Shown here: piece by piece, positions 42,672 to 52,800 of the stretch
Layout of the letters: each line of letters opens with the position of its first letter
Position numbering within the stretch: position 1 is the stretch's first letter
Assembly: GCF_039541915.1 (NCBI RefSeq)
Contig: NZ_BAABHD010000021.1
Span: 124,001-188,000, forward strand
DNA from: Nibrella saemangeumensis
Lineage (GTDB): Bacteria; Bacteroidota; Bacteroidia; Cytophagales; Spirosomataceae
Direction: 5' to 3'
DNA length: 64,000 nt
Made by a program: the position numbers and the translations under genes
Notes under the pieces: generated by a model
Told to the model about the DNA's origin: nothing
Databases searched by the model: none
What the model saw: the letters and a program-made list of their open reading frames with translations, nothing else

Positions 42672-42721
42672 AAATTACCAATCTCCCAACAACTAACCAC
42701 TACCGCCCTTATAAGAACACA

Positions 42722-42753
42722 GTCAACCAATTAACCAATTGACCAATCAAACC
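42722..42753. repeat. Four degenerate 8-nt units before the aminotransferase stop
   Basis: Tandem units GTCAACCA, ATTAACCA, ATTGACCA, ATCAAACC, ending 2 nt from the aminotransferase stop codon. Confidence 0.65.
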
Positions 42754-42755
42754 GG

Positions 42756-43898
42756 CTACGATACCACTTTCAGCGCATCAGCAAACGCCTTCATCTGGTC
42801 CATCGTACCGAGGCTGACGCGGCACCAGTACTGACCATCGAACTTCCACTGCCGCACACTCACCCCCTGCTCCATCATTTTGCCGGTAAAGGCATCGCCC
42901 TTCATCCGGATCGGGAACAGTACGAAATTGGTACCCGACGGCAAATAGGTATAGCCGTTCTGTTTCAGGGTTGTGTACAGAAACTCGCGGGCCTCAAGCC
43001 CTTTGCTCAGCGAGAACTTAATAAACTCCTCATCTTTGTAACAGGCCAGAGCCGCCCGGATCGTCGTCATACTTAACTGACCAGGACCGCCCCCCCATTT
43101 CATCAAAGCCGCCAGCGTTTCCGGTTTACCAACTATATACCCTATGCGTAGTCCAGCCATCCCGTAAATCTTGGAGAACGTACGGGCTACCAGCACATCC
43201 TGTCCTTTCTTCACGTTCTCGATGACCGAGTACTTGGCCGGGTCGCCCGTATAGTGAATATAAGCTTCGTCTACAAATACCGGCTTTTTCGCCGACGCCC
43301 GCTCCACAAATCCCCGAAGCTGAGCCGGATCAATGGTTACGCCCGTCGGGTTGTTGGGGTTGCAGACATACACCAGACTGGTTTTGTCGGAAATGCGCTT
43401 TTCCATTTCAGCCAGATCGTGGTCGTAGCTGCCGCCGGTCAGGGGTACTTTCTCCCAGCCGGCTCCGTGGGCTACGGCCGTCCGCATCAGTTGCTCATAC
43501 GTAGGATCGGCCGACAGAATGGCTCCGCCCGGTTGTTTATGCGTGTAGTATAACGCAGCCGCCGTTAGTAACGAACCCGAACCCGCACTCAGCAAAATAT
43601 GATCTTCGGGTACCCCTTCCTGCGCGGCAATCATCTTCTTTAGTTCACCGGCATGCTGGAACGGATACAGAAACCCTTCTGACGATGCTTCGGCAATGGC
43701 TTTGATCGCCTTAGGAGAAGGACCATAGGGATTCTCATTGGCCGACAGCCGGGCCTTCAGGCCTGCCTTGGGTGCCATAACGGGCACAGCGGTGGCAGCT
43801 TCATCGAGCCAGGGTTCGCAATAAGCAGCCGGAGCGGTTACCAGACCGGTTCCCATGAGCATACTGGCCCGCAGCCAGTCACGACGGTTTAGATTCAT
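42756..43898 (-). CDS. Tat-exported PLP-dependent aminotransferase (histidinol-phosphate type fold)
   Basis: 380 residues. The N-terminus is a twin-arginine signal (NRRDWLRASMLMGTGLVTAP). The rest is a class I/II aminotransferase close to HisC: SANENPYGPSPKAI, SAGSGSLLTAAALYY, YVCNPNNPTGVTID, FVDEAYIHYTGD, the Schiff-base lysine in ARTFSKIYGMAGLRIGY, and the substrate Arg near WCRVSLGTM. All PLP residues appear intact. An exported, cofactor-loaded aminotransferase is unusual, and Tat would allow folding with PLP before export. It is unlikely to be the biosynthetic HisC. Substrate unknown. Flanked on both sides by short-period repeats. Confidence 0.88.
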   Translation of the reverse strand: MNLNRRDWLRASMLMGTGLVTAPAAYCEPWLDEAATAVPVMAPKAGLKARLSANENPYGPSPKAIKAIAEASSEGFLYPFQHAGELKKMIAAQEGVPEDHILLSAGSGSLLTAAALYYTHKQPGGAILSADPTYEQLMRTAVAHGAGWEKVPLTGGSYDHDLAEMEKRISDKTSLVYVCNPNNPTGVTIDPAQLRGFVERASAKKPVFVDEAYIHYTGDPAKYSVIENVKKGQDVLVARTFSKIYGMAGLRIGYIVGKPETLAALMKWGGGPGQLSMTTIRAALACYKDEEFIKFSLSKGLEAREFLYTTLKQNGYTYLPSGTNFVLFPIRMKGDAFTGKMMEQGVSVRQWKFDGQYWCRVSLGTMDQMKAFADALKVVS

Positions 43899-43937
43899 TT
43901 TAGAAGAGTTTGACAGGTTGTTTTTAATTGTTGAATG

Positions 43938-44029
43938 ATTGAGTGGTTGAATGATAGAATGGTAAAAAGCCTAAGTATGTGGGATTGCCTCAGCGGCCAT
44001 TCAATCATTCTATCATTCAACCACTCAAT
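43938..44029. repeat. Perfect 24-bp inverted repeat made of 8-nt units
   Basis: Arms 43938-43961 and 44006-44029 are exact reverse complements with a 44-nt loop. The arm region is a run of degenerate octamers of the type TTGAATGA and TTGAGTGG. It ends 2 nt from the stop codon of the lipoprotein gene. Confidence 0.85.
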
Positions 44030-44031
44030 TG

Positions 44032-44508
44032 TTAATTGACTGCCTGCACCCGCGACAGCCGGGCAAAGGCCTGGCCTTTGTATTCGCCGGTCCAGGTGAG
44101 TGAAACCGAGCTACCGGCTTTGGGAGCGGTCACGCCCAGCTCAGCCCAGGTTTTCGTCAGGCTGGCTCTGCCCGTGTTATCGGTCTTTAGGTCACCCAGC
44201 GCCGTACCATCGCGTTTGGTCAGTTTGATGGTCAGAGATGTTACAGGGATAGAGTCAATGCCAACCTTGTAGTTCAGAATGCCGCTTTTGTCGAGTTCAA
44301 AAACCCGGACGGCAAGAGTAACCGGACCAGATACTTTTTGCGAGACAATCGGTTCGCCGTTCATTCCGCCCCCATCGCCAACAGCATTATCAACTACGAC
44401 CAGCACCGGAGCGACCACGCGGTCAACAAACGGATCATCCTTCTTCATACAGCCCACCAGCAGGCTACCCGCCAGCAGGGTTATCAGTTGTATTTTATAG
44501 TTCTTCAT
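44032..44508 (-). CDS. Small lipoprotein linked to SusCD set 1
   Basis: 158 residues with a lipobox (ITLLAGSLLVGC). The body is beta-rich and without a recognised domain; KTDNTGRASLTKTWAELGV and SVSLTWTGEYKGQAFA suggest an Ig-like fold. It starts 27 nt after the susD stop, so it is the third gene of this operon and probably a surface partner of the SusCD complex. No function can be assigned. An inverted repeat lies directly after the stop. Confidence 0.75.
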   Translation of the reverse strand: MKNYKIQLITLLAGSLLVGCMKKDDPFVDRVVAPVLVVVDNAVGDGGGMNGEPIVSQKVSGPVTLAVRVFELDKSGILNYKVGIDSIPVTSLTIKLTKRDGTALGDLKTDNTGRASLTKTWAELGVTAPKAGSSVSLTWTGEYKGQAFARLSRVQAVN

Positions 44509-44535
44509 CAGGCATTCAGCGTTTATCGTTCGTGC

Positions 44536-45999
44536 TTATTTCTCTACCCACCACAGTTTTGTCCGCATGTTATCCGGTCCGCCGTTCAACGAGATACCCT
44601 TGTCGAGTTTAGCCTTATTGAGCGAGTACTCAGTAGTGGGGTACGGCAGACGGGTTGGCAACACACCCTCGTTTTCGAAGATAGCGCGTGGATCTTTCGT
44701 CGGCAGTACCGGCAGGCCTGTCCGGCGATACTCCGTCCAAGCTTCCAGCGCCTGCCCGAATAAGGCGATCCATTTCTGCTCCATCACCTTCTCCTTCGTT
44801 ACATTACCCACCTTGGCAAAGTAATCGGCCGGTACTTTCAGGCCGTATTGATCGAACGAGGCAGCAATTCCCTTCTCAAAATACGCCTGTGCATCGCCGG
44901 TAATATCGCCATCCACGGCGGCTTCGGCCAGGATCAGGTTCAGCTCGGCGTACGTCATCAGGACGCTGGGCGTGATCGTCTGTTTGAAGTAGGTACCCAG
45001 ATCAGAACTGGTGCCGAGGTAGGTAGTTGCGATCGCATCCGGCAGGCCATTGGCGTGCCCTTCGTATTTACCAGCTTTGTTCGGCTGCGCAAATACAGTG
45101 ATGCGGGTGTCGTTCAGCTCGTTCAGCTTATCCGCCAGCGTTTTGCTGATGTTCCAGTCGGTACGGCCGTCCTGGATCATCACCTGATGCCACTCATTAT
45201 TGCTGGGCAACACGGCCGAATGCTTCAGCGCAGCGTTGTCGGCATTGCTGGTGAAAACCGGGTACTTGACAGGGTCGCCGAGGATTTCCGTCATAATGGC
45301 TTTTGACTCGGCCGGTTTCTTAGCGGCCTGCCGGTTAGCCAGCCGCAGCCGGAGTGAGTTGGCAAACTTCTTCCACTTCAGAATATCACCCCCATATAGA
45401 ATGTCACCCGATACCGCCGGTCCTGTTGTGCTAAGCTTTTCGTTAGCCAGTTTCAGGTCGTTCAGCATCCCGGCGTAGATCTTCTCCATAGAATCGTACT
45501 CCGGCGTATAGATGGGCTGATCGCCGGTCCCTTTCAGAGCTTCGGTGTACGGAATAGCGCCGAACATATCGGTCAGCAGGGAAAACACCCACGTCCGCAT
45601 TACTATGGCAATGCCTTCGTAATTAGGGTTTTCGAAGCGCCCGCCGGTACCGGCCAGCGACGCAATGCGCTGAAAGTTTACCTGGCTGTCGTTGAAGAAG
45701 GCTTTCCAGTTGTTGTTGTAAAAAGCAACCGACACGCCATAGTTGTCTCCTTCGTTGGAATAGATGTTCCGGGTCAGGTACTGCATCCAGAGCATGGTAC
45801 CGTCCAGGTTCAGCCGCTCAAAGCGCGTACGGCCACCCCAATAGCGGTCAATGGACGTTTCGATGGCATACGGCAGCAGGTACTGCGGACCGATGGCCGT
45901 CGGGTTGTTGGGATCGGTGTTCATGGTGTCGAACTCCTTTGTGCAGGAGCCGCCCGCCAGCAGCACACCCATCAGCAAAATTGCTTTTATAGTCTTCAT
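44536..45999 (-). CDS. SusD/RagB-family lipoprotein (set 1)
   Basis: 487 residues with lipobox GVLLAGGSC. The opening TKEFDTMNTDPNNPTAIGPQ and later TYAELNLILAEAAVDGD match the SusD-like_2 group; helical TPR-like segments dominate. SusD proteins cap the SusC barrel and bind the substrate at the cell surface. It begins 21 nt after the susC stop. The ligand is not predictable; no glycoside hydrolase or peptidase is encoded nearby. Confidence 0.92.
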   Translation of the reverse strand: MKTIKAILLMGVLLAGGSCTKEFDTMNTDPNNPTAIGPQYLLPYAIETSIDRYWGGRTRFERLNLDGTMLWMQYLTRNIYSNEGDNYGVSVAFYNNNWKAFFNDSQVNFQRIASLAGTGGRFENPNYEGIAIVMRTWVFSLLTDMFGAIPYTEALKGTGDQPIYTPEYDSMEKIYAGMLNDLKLANEKLSTTGPAVSGDILYGGDILKWKKFANSLRLRLANRQAAKKPAESKAIMTEILGDPVKYPVFTSNADNAALKHSAVLPSNNEWHQVMIQDGRTDWNISKTLADKLNELNDTRITVFAQPNKAGKYEGHANGLPDAIATTYLGTSSDLGTYFKQTITPSVLMTYAELNLILAEAAVDGDITGDAQAYFEKGIAASFDQYGLKVPADYFAKVGNVTKEKVMEQKWIALFGQALEAWTEYRRTGLPVLPTKDPRAIFENEGVLPTRLPYPTTEYSLNKAKLDKGISLNGGPDNMRTKLWWVEK

Positions 46000-46020
46000 A
46001 CGCTTCTCGTCTGGGGGTAA

Positions 46021-49000
46021 TTAAAACGACAGATTGAGGTTGACACCGAGGCTGCGGGAACTGGGTAATTCTCCGTAGGCAAAGCCCTGCTGATTAGCAC
46101 CAAACCGGTCTACTTCCGGGTCCATGTGCGGGTGATTCTTAAACAGCATCAGCACATTGCGACCCACCAGCGATACCCTAGCCGAGCGGATAAAGACTTT
46201 GCTCAGCAGCGCAGCCGGGATCTGGTAGCCGACCGTTACCTCGCGGAGTTTTGCGTAGCTGCCGTCGAAAATAGCCGCTTCGTGGTACCGGCGGGGGTTG
46301 TTGTAGCCGTAGAAGGTAGTAGCCGGAACAAGTACCGTATTGCCCACATACTGCGGGTTCTCTGCCGTGCCGACGTTGACCACGCCTTTGCCAATTACTC
46401 CTTCTTCGCGCCCAACGGCCGTTTCCTCATACTGGCCGGTCCAGCGGGCGTTGGCGGTACCTTCGTCGTAGAAATCGCCACCCATCTTCACGTCTACCAG
46501 CGCCGACAGCGACAGCCCTTTGTAGCTGACCGTATTGAGCCAGCCGCCCATCCACTTCGGCTGGATGTTGCCCAGCACACGGGGCGTAGTGGACACCACC
46601 GGGTAGCCGTCTTTGTACAGAATCTGTCCATCCGGCGCGTGCTCAAATCCAATGCCGAACAGGGTGCCATACGGCTGACCCACGCGGGCTTCAGAGGTAA
46701 GACCCCGGCGCTCGTTCAGGATATAGGTGGTGAGCCCTTCGGCCAGTTCGAGTACGCGGTTGCGGTTGCGGGAAAAGTTCAGCGTAGTCTCCCAGGCAAA
46801 GCCGTTCGGGAGCTTAACCGGACTTCCCGTCAGCACAACTTCAAGGCCTTTGTTGGTGATCTTACCCGCGTTCAGGATGCGCGAGTTGTAGCCGCTGGCT
46901 TTCGAAATTTCGACGCCCAGAATCTGGTTGCGCGATGTCTGGTCATAGTAGGTAACATCCAGACCAAGGCGTCCGCGCAGGAATCGCAGGTCGACACCCA
47001 GTTCGGTACCGGTAGTAATCTCCGGCTTCAGCGTGGCGTTGGCAATACGAATGTTCTCGTAAAACTGCGGCACCGAACCGGCCCATGACCCACCCGAGCG
47101 GAACGTCTGCATCAGTTGGTACGGGTCGGCATCGTTACCGACCTGGGCCCAGCTGGCGCGTAACTTTCCGAACGACAGCACACTGCTTTGGAGATTCAGC
47201 AGCTCGGTTATCACGGCGCTTACCGACACGGATGGGTAGAAGTACGAGCGGGCTTCTTTCGGCAGGGTTGATGACCAGTCGTTACGAGCGGTTGCGTTCA
47301 GGAAGAGCGCGTTGCGGTAACCCAGTTCGAACGAACCAAACAAGCTGTTTACCTGCGATTTCTCGATCCGGCTTTCTACCGAGTTCTGGCTGGGGTTGGA
47401 GTTGGCGGCATTGTATACGCCGTCGACTACCAGTTCACCAACATAGAGGTAATTACGCTTGTAATAGTTTACCCGATTGATTCCCCCGACCTGCACATTG
47501 GTGGTGAAGTCGGTGTTTATGGCTTTGTTGTAGGTTAAAATAAAGTCGTTGTTGGTTTCCTGCCGACGCAGTACCTCTTCCGAATAGCGGCCGGGCGTCC
47601 GGTTGCCGTTCCGTACCCGCTCAAAGTTCACCACATTAATACGGGTATCCGTCCACAAATCCGTACCGCTGCGCAGCATCAGGCTGAGCGAGGGCAGAAT
47701 TTTGTAGTTCAACGCAATGTTGCCGACCAGCCGGTCTTTTTCGTTGGAGTACGGCAGCATTTCGGCGGTGTAGAACGGATTGGTAAAGAAGGTATGCTGC
47801 CAGTTAGGCGGCTCCGTATCGGCCGGACGACCAGGTAAAGCCCGCTGGATGTGGGTACCTATGTAATCCCGCCAGTTTTTGTGCTGTTCCCACGAGATAT
47901 GCCGGTGCGACCAGATAAACTGCTGACCCTCGGTAAAGCTGCGGTTGGCCGAGCCGGATTTGATATACTCCGACGACAAGGTCATGCTCAGCTGGGGTGT
48001 AAAGTTGTAGCCGGCATTTAGCTTGACGTTGTTGCGGTAAAAGTCATTTTTGTAGGCGATCCCGCTCTGGTTGACCCGCCCCACCGACAGCCGGAAATTG
48101 CCTTTATCGTTGGCACCCGCCAGAGCTACGTTGTTGGAATAGGTGCTGCCGGTTTGCCAGAATTCATCCCAGTTGTTGGGCTGGGGCGTTAGCGGAGCTA
48201 CCTCTTTGCCCGACCACCAGTGCCGCACCAGCCGTCCGTCCAGCGGGCCACCCCAGCTTTCATCGGTACCATCGGTACCACTCAGCGGAGCATTAGGCCC
48301 GTAGGCCGCCCGGTACTGCTGAACTTCAAGCGGGTCGGTGATGGCTCCGCTCCAGCCGTCGTTATACCAGGTACGGTAGCCGTTGCCGCCCCCGTAGATG
48401 TCCTGAAAATCAGGTTTGATCCAGGGGCGCTCAAAGGTAGTGTTGGAGTTGATTTCCACTCCAATGCCTTTGGTACCTGCTCCATTTTTGGTAGTAATCA
48501 GGATAACCCCGTTTGCGGCCCGTGAACCATATAAAGCAGCCGCATTGGGGCCTTTCAGCACACTAATCTCTTTGATGTTATCGGGATTCACCTCCGATAT
48601 ACCTGAGCCAAACTGCTTGTCGAATGATTGCTGAATAGGCACCCCATCGATAACGATCAACGGCTGGTTGTTGCCCGATACCGACGACGCTCCGCGGATC
48701 TGAATGGTAGACCCACTGCCGGGACCGCCGTTGGAACTGACCCGCAGACCGGCTATTTTACCAGAAAGGCCATTGACAACATTGGTAGCCCGCGCTTCGG
48801 TCAGTTGCTGGCCTTTGATCTCCTGCACGCCGTACCCGAGCGATTTTACTTCTTTCTGCACCCCAAAGGCCGTTACCACTACTTCTGCCAGGGCGCGCAC
48901 ATCGGCCTTGAGCGTCAGATCCAGTTTCGAACGGCTGCCGACGGGTATTTCTTCTGTAATGAATCCAATCGAGCTGACAATCAGTACGGCATTGTCGGCA

Positions 49001-49194
49001 GGCACGCTCAGGCTGAATTTACCTTCCGAATCCGTTGATGAGCCAAGCTGGGTTCCCTTTAGTACTACGTTAACCCCCGGTAAGGGGCCTTCCTCCGCCG
49101 ACCGGATGGTGCCGGTAAGGATGCGCGACTGGGCATGGGCCATCATCGCCGGGAGCAGGCTCACCAGCATCCAGAGCAGTAATTGTTTCCTCAT
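46021..49194 (-). CDS. SusC/RagA-family TonB-linked outer-membrane transporter (set 1)
   Basis: 1057 residues. Signal peptide (LLLWMLVSLLPAMMAHAQ), a carboxypeptidase-regulatory-like domain at about 25-105 (GTIRSAEEGPLPGVNVVLKG), the SusC signature around ALAEVVVTAFGVQ, the plug domain (IQIRGASSVSGNNQPLIVIDGVP, LKGPNAAALYGSRAANGVILITTK), and a 22-strand barrel ending in SRSLGVNLNLSF. It imports a ligand caught by SusD. A promoter on the minus strand at 49594-49624 predicts a leader of about 390 nt. Confidence 0.95.
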   Translation of the reverse strand: MRKQLLLWMLVSLLPAMMAHAQSRILTGTIRSAEEGPLPGVNVVLKGTQLGSSTDSEGKFSLSVPADNAVLIVSSIGFITEEIPVGSRSKLDLTLKADVRALAEVVVTAFGVQKEVKSLGYGVQEIKGQQLTEARATNVVNGLSGKIAGLRVSSNGGPGSGSTIQIRGASSVSGNNQPLIVIDGVPIQQSFDKQFGSGISEVNPDNIKEISVLKGPNAAALYGSRAANGVILITTKNGAGTKGIGVEINSNTTFERPWIKPDFQDIYGGGNGYRTWYNDGWSGAITDPLEVQQYRAAYGPNAPLSGTDGTDESWGGPLDGRLVRHWWSGKEVAPLTPQPNNWDEFWQTGSTYSNNVALAGANDKGNFRLSVGRVNQSGIAYKNDFYRNNVKLNAGYNFTPQLSMTLSSEYIKSGSANRSFTEGQQFIWSHRHISWEQHKNWRDYIGTHIQRALPGRPADTEPPNWQHTFFTNPFYTAEMLPYSNEKDRLVGNIALNYKILPSLSLMLRSGTDLWTDTRINVVNFERVRNGNRTPGRYSEEVLRRQETNNDFILTYNKAINTDFTTNVQVGGINRVNYYKRNYLYVGELVVDGVYNAANSNPSQNSVESRIEKSQVNSLFGSFELGYRNALFLNATARNDWSSTLPKEARSYFYPSVSVSAVITELLNLQSSVLSFGKLRASWAQVGNDADPYQLMQTFRSGGSWAGSVPQFYENIRIANATLKPEITTGTELGVDLRFLRGRLGLDVTYYDQTSRNQILGVEISKASGYNSRILNAGKITNKGLEVVLTGSPVKLPNGFAWETTLNFSRNRNRVLELAEGLTTYILNERRGLTSEARVGQPYGTLFGIGFEHAPDGQILYKDGYPVVSTTPRVLGNIQPKWMGGWLNTVSYKGLSLSALVDVKMGGDFYDEGTANARWTGQYEETAVGREEGVIGKGVVNVGTAENPQYVGNTVLVPATTFYGYNNPRRYHEAAIFDGSYAKLREVTVGYQIPAALLSKVFIRSARVSLVGRNVLMLFKNHPHMDPEVDRFGANQQGFAYGELPSSRSLGVNLNLSF

Positions 49195-49587
49195 AGTTCA
49201 ATCAGGTTATTTTGGGAATCGATAAAGAGCCTTTGTCATGTACCCCCGGTGCTTCCGGAACGGGACACTGGCCGCTTCGCCCGGCCCTTGGGCAGCCGGG
49301 GGCATGACAAAAGAGGGTTGACCGGATTGCGCCGGACAATGCGTTGCCGGCTTTGCCAAACCAGGGGATGCATTGTCGTCGGTAAAGCCAATACAATACA
49401 TCACCAGCGGGCGAATAGCCGTTGTCGGTACTCAGATAAAAAGTGGAAGAATATCCCCCGGATGGGCCGGGGACCGGTAAACCAGCCTACCCGCTTACAA
49501 ATGCAGGGTAAGGGTATCCGGTAGAGATTGTTCGGTAGTGCGGCCAGCGAACAATCGTTTCAGTAAGGCTGCGAATGCGTTTTGTTG
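49195..49587 (-). other. Probable structured 5' leader of susC set 1
   Basis: The stretch between the predicted transcription start and the susC ATG is GC-rich and holds several inverted repeats: GATTGTTCG/CGAACAATC (49526-49556), CCCCGG/CCGGGG (49456-49472), GACAATGC/GCATTGTC (49335-49377), and a larger one joining CTTTGTCATG plus CCCCCGG (49231-49248) to CCGGGGG plus CATGACAAAAG (49297-49313). No convincing protein is encoded. No known riboswitch class is recognised by eye. Confidence 0.55.
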
Positions 49588-49593
49588 TTGAAC

Positions 49594-49624
49594 CAAAAAT
49601 AGGCAATTAGACATAAAAGCCAAA
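49594..49624 (-). promoter_or_regulatory. Promoter of susC set 1 (TTTG-N19-TAnnTTTG)
   Basis: On the minus strand TTTG (49624-49621) is followed after exactly 19 nt by TATTTTTG (49601-49594), a full match to the Bacteroides-type consensus. It is the best promoter in the window. Confidence 0.65.
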
Positions 49625-49834
49625 TATAATTCGGAAAATACTTTTAAATGACATACATAATTCACATTATAATACAATAAACAAAATTAACTATATATAA
49701 ACTTCAAGATTACCTTACTAAAATGCAACTTACTTCCTAAAGTCTATCGATAAATCAATAGTGACTGTTTTTATAAGCAATGAATATTTAAGATTATTGC
49801 AACCTCATCTGAGAACTATTAACCTGACTAATCT
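49625..49834 (+). other. AT-rich upstream region of susC set 2
   Basis: About 200 nt of clearly AT-rich DNA before the second susC. It should carry that gene's promoter, but I find no full TAnnTTTG match on the plus strand; the sequence is visibly unlike the GC-rich leader on the other side. Confidence 0.4.
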
Positions 49835-52800
49835 ATGAAAGACCAACTACTCAAATGGCTTCTGCTGTTTGTTTTGAGCGGTTTTACCGCTTTTCACACC
49901 AGGGCCCAGGACCGGACGATTACCGGTAAGGTGACCTCCGCCGAAGATGGCTCGGCCATTCCCGGTGCGAGCGTGGTTGTAAAAGGTACCGCACGGGGTA
50001 CCAACACCGACGCTACCGGTACCTACCGCATTCAGGCCAGCACGGGGCAGACCCTCACCGTCAGTTTTATTGGGACTCAGTCGCAAAACATTACGGTCGG
50101 CAATTCCGACGTGGTGAACGTAATCCTGCGGCAGGAGGCTTCTACGCTCAACGAAGTGGTGGTGACGGCCCTGGGGGTAAAAAAAGAAAAACGTCAGCTT
50201 GGTTATGCTGTCACGGAAGTTGCCGGCCAGGACCTGGCCCAAACCCAGCGCGATAACTTCCTGAATGGCCTGCAGGGCCGGGTGGCCGGGGTAAACATCG
50301 CCACCACCAGTGGCCAGCCGGGAGCCTCGTCGCAGATCATCATCCGGGGCGTCAACTCGATTAGCGGTAACAACCAGCCTTTGTTTGTAATCGACGGTCT
50401 ACCCATCGACAACCGCACCGCCCAGAGTGCCAACTTTGTGGCCGAGCGTAACTCCGCTACCTCGTTTGCCAACCGGACGGTCGACTTCAGCAACCGGGCG
50501 GCTGATCTGAACCCGAACGACATCGAATCCATCACGATTCTGAAAGGCCCCGAAGCCGCTGCCCTATATGGCGTTGAAGCGGCCAACGGAGCGGTGGTGA
50601 TTACGACCCGTAAGGGACGCTCCGGCACAGGCCGTATTTCGTACAACAGCAACTTTACGGTTGAGCAGGTAGGCCGCCTGCCGGAGTTGCAGCGGGTATA
50701 CGGCCAGGGCAACAACGGTGTTTTACAAAGCAATGTGTTCAACTACTTTGGCCCCCGTTACCCGGAGAACACCACGTTCTACGAAAACGCCGAAAACTTT
50801 TTCCAGACTGGTACGGGGCAGCGCCATAACCTGGCCTTCGAAGGCGGTACTGAACGGTACACGTACCGACTCTCGGGCAGCTACTCGACCCGGCAGGGGG
50901 TAATCCCGACCACAAAGTACGACCGCTTTAACCTGTCGCTGGCCGGAACCGCCAAACTATCCGACAAACTCTCGACCGAGTCGACGCTGCAGTATATCAA
51001 CACCGACAATATCAAGGTATCGAAAGGAGCCAACAGCTTCCTGCTGGGTATGTTGCAGTGGCCGGCCACCGACAACATGAGCGGTTACCTGGACCCGGCT
51101 ACGGGCCTGCGCCGGCGGGTAACGGCGGGTAACGAGATTGAGAACCCCTATTTCGACGTAAACAAAAACCAGCTCCGGGATGTGGGCAACCGCATTCTGG
51201 CCAACATAGGTCTGACCTACGACGCCACCAACTGGCTGTCGCTGACGGGCCGGGCCGGTATGGACGTTTACTCGACCCAGTACCTGATTAAGTACCACCC
51301 GCAGTCGAACCGGGCGCAAAGCTTCGGCGGCAGCCTCGATCAGGCTACCGATAACAACCGGACCATCACCTTGCAGTATTTCGCTACGGCCCGCCAGAAA
51401 TTTGGTAAACTGAGCACGACGATGCGGCTGGGTGGTGCCCTGTACGATTATAACTATAAGGTATTGTCGAGCCGGGGCGAGAAGTTTCTGGACCCGGAAT
51501 TTGTGTCCATCAACAATACCGATCCGCTGACGCAGCGGTCGCTGTCGCGGCTGGAGCAGCGCCGGCTGGTAGCGGCTTTTGGTGACGTTACCTTTGACTA
51601 TAACAACACCTTGTTTCTGACCGTAACGGGCCGCAACGACTGGTCGTCGACCTTCCCGAAAGCCAACCGCTCGTTCTTCTACCCCTCGGCTTCGCTGAGC
51701 TTTATCTTCACCGAACTGGCGGGTGATGCCGGTCTGCGCGATGTCCTGAGCTACGGTAAGATCCGGGCGTCGCTGGCGGAAGTAGGTAAAGAAGCGCCCC
51801 CATATGCTACCTCTCAGGCCTACGAAAACCAGCCCACCACGGGAGGTGGCTTCGGCTACGGCTTTACGGCCCCGAACCCGTTCCTGAAACCGGAGAAGGT
51901 AACGTCGTTTGAAATCGGTACCGAACTGAAGTTCTTCAACAACCGCCTGGGGCTGGATGCTGCCTACTACCGGACCCGCAGCCGCGACCAGATCATCCGC
52001 GACCTGCGCATCAGCTACGGGACCGGCTTTATTCTGAAGGTCATCAACGGCGGTGAGCTGTGGAACAACGGGGTCGAATTGTCGCTGAACGCCGAGCCGA
52101 TCCGGACCAATAACTTTACCTGGAACACGATCCTCAACTTCACCAAAACCAACAGCCGCCTGGTGAGCCTGCCCAACAACCTGCCGGAGTTCTACATGTC
52201 GGATACCTGGGTGTACTCCAATATCCGGAACGGTGTTCGTGTGGATGGTCCGCTGACGACGCTGACGGGTAACTCCTACCAGCGCAACAGCCAGGGTCAG
52301 ATCCTGATCAGCCCGATTACGGGCCTGCCGCTGACCGAAACCAACTGGAACGTGGTGGGCGACCGGAATCCGGATTTCGTGATGGGTCTGAACAACCAGT
52401 TCAATTACAAGAACCTCTCGCTGAGCTTCCTGCTCGACTTCCGCAAGGGCGGTGATGTGTACAACGCCACCGAACTGTTCCTGTTTCGCCAGGGTCTGAG
52501 CAAACGCACCCTCGACCGCGAAACACCCCGCGTGTTCCAGGGCGTGCTGAAAGACGGACTAGAGAACACCGCCAGTCCGACGGCCAACACCATTCAGGTC
52601 ATTCCGTATTACAACAACGCGTACTACACCTCGCTTGCGGATGAGAACTTCATTGAGCGTGATGTGAACTGGATGCGGCTGAAAGACGTAACCATCCGTT
52701 ATGCGCTACCGAACAACCTGCTGACCCGGACGAAGGTCTTCAAAGCGGCCAACCTGTACTTCACCGGTACGGACCTGTTCATGATTACCAACTACTCCGG

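Noticed and set aside
42637..44029. Repeats considered as a CRISPR array
   Set aside because: Units are 7-8 nt with no unique spacers and no cas genes are present.
46126..47088. 320-residue open frame antisense to susC set 1
   Set aside because: Lies within the barrel-coding part of a clear SusC gene; no recognisable domain.
49202..49396. Small minus-strand frame in the susC leader
   Set aside because: Arg/Gly/Pro-rich translation of GC-rich hairpins, without a good ribosome site or family resemblance.
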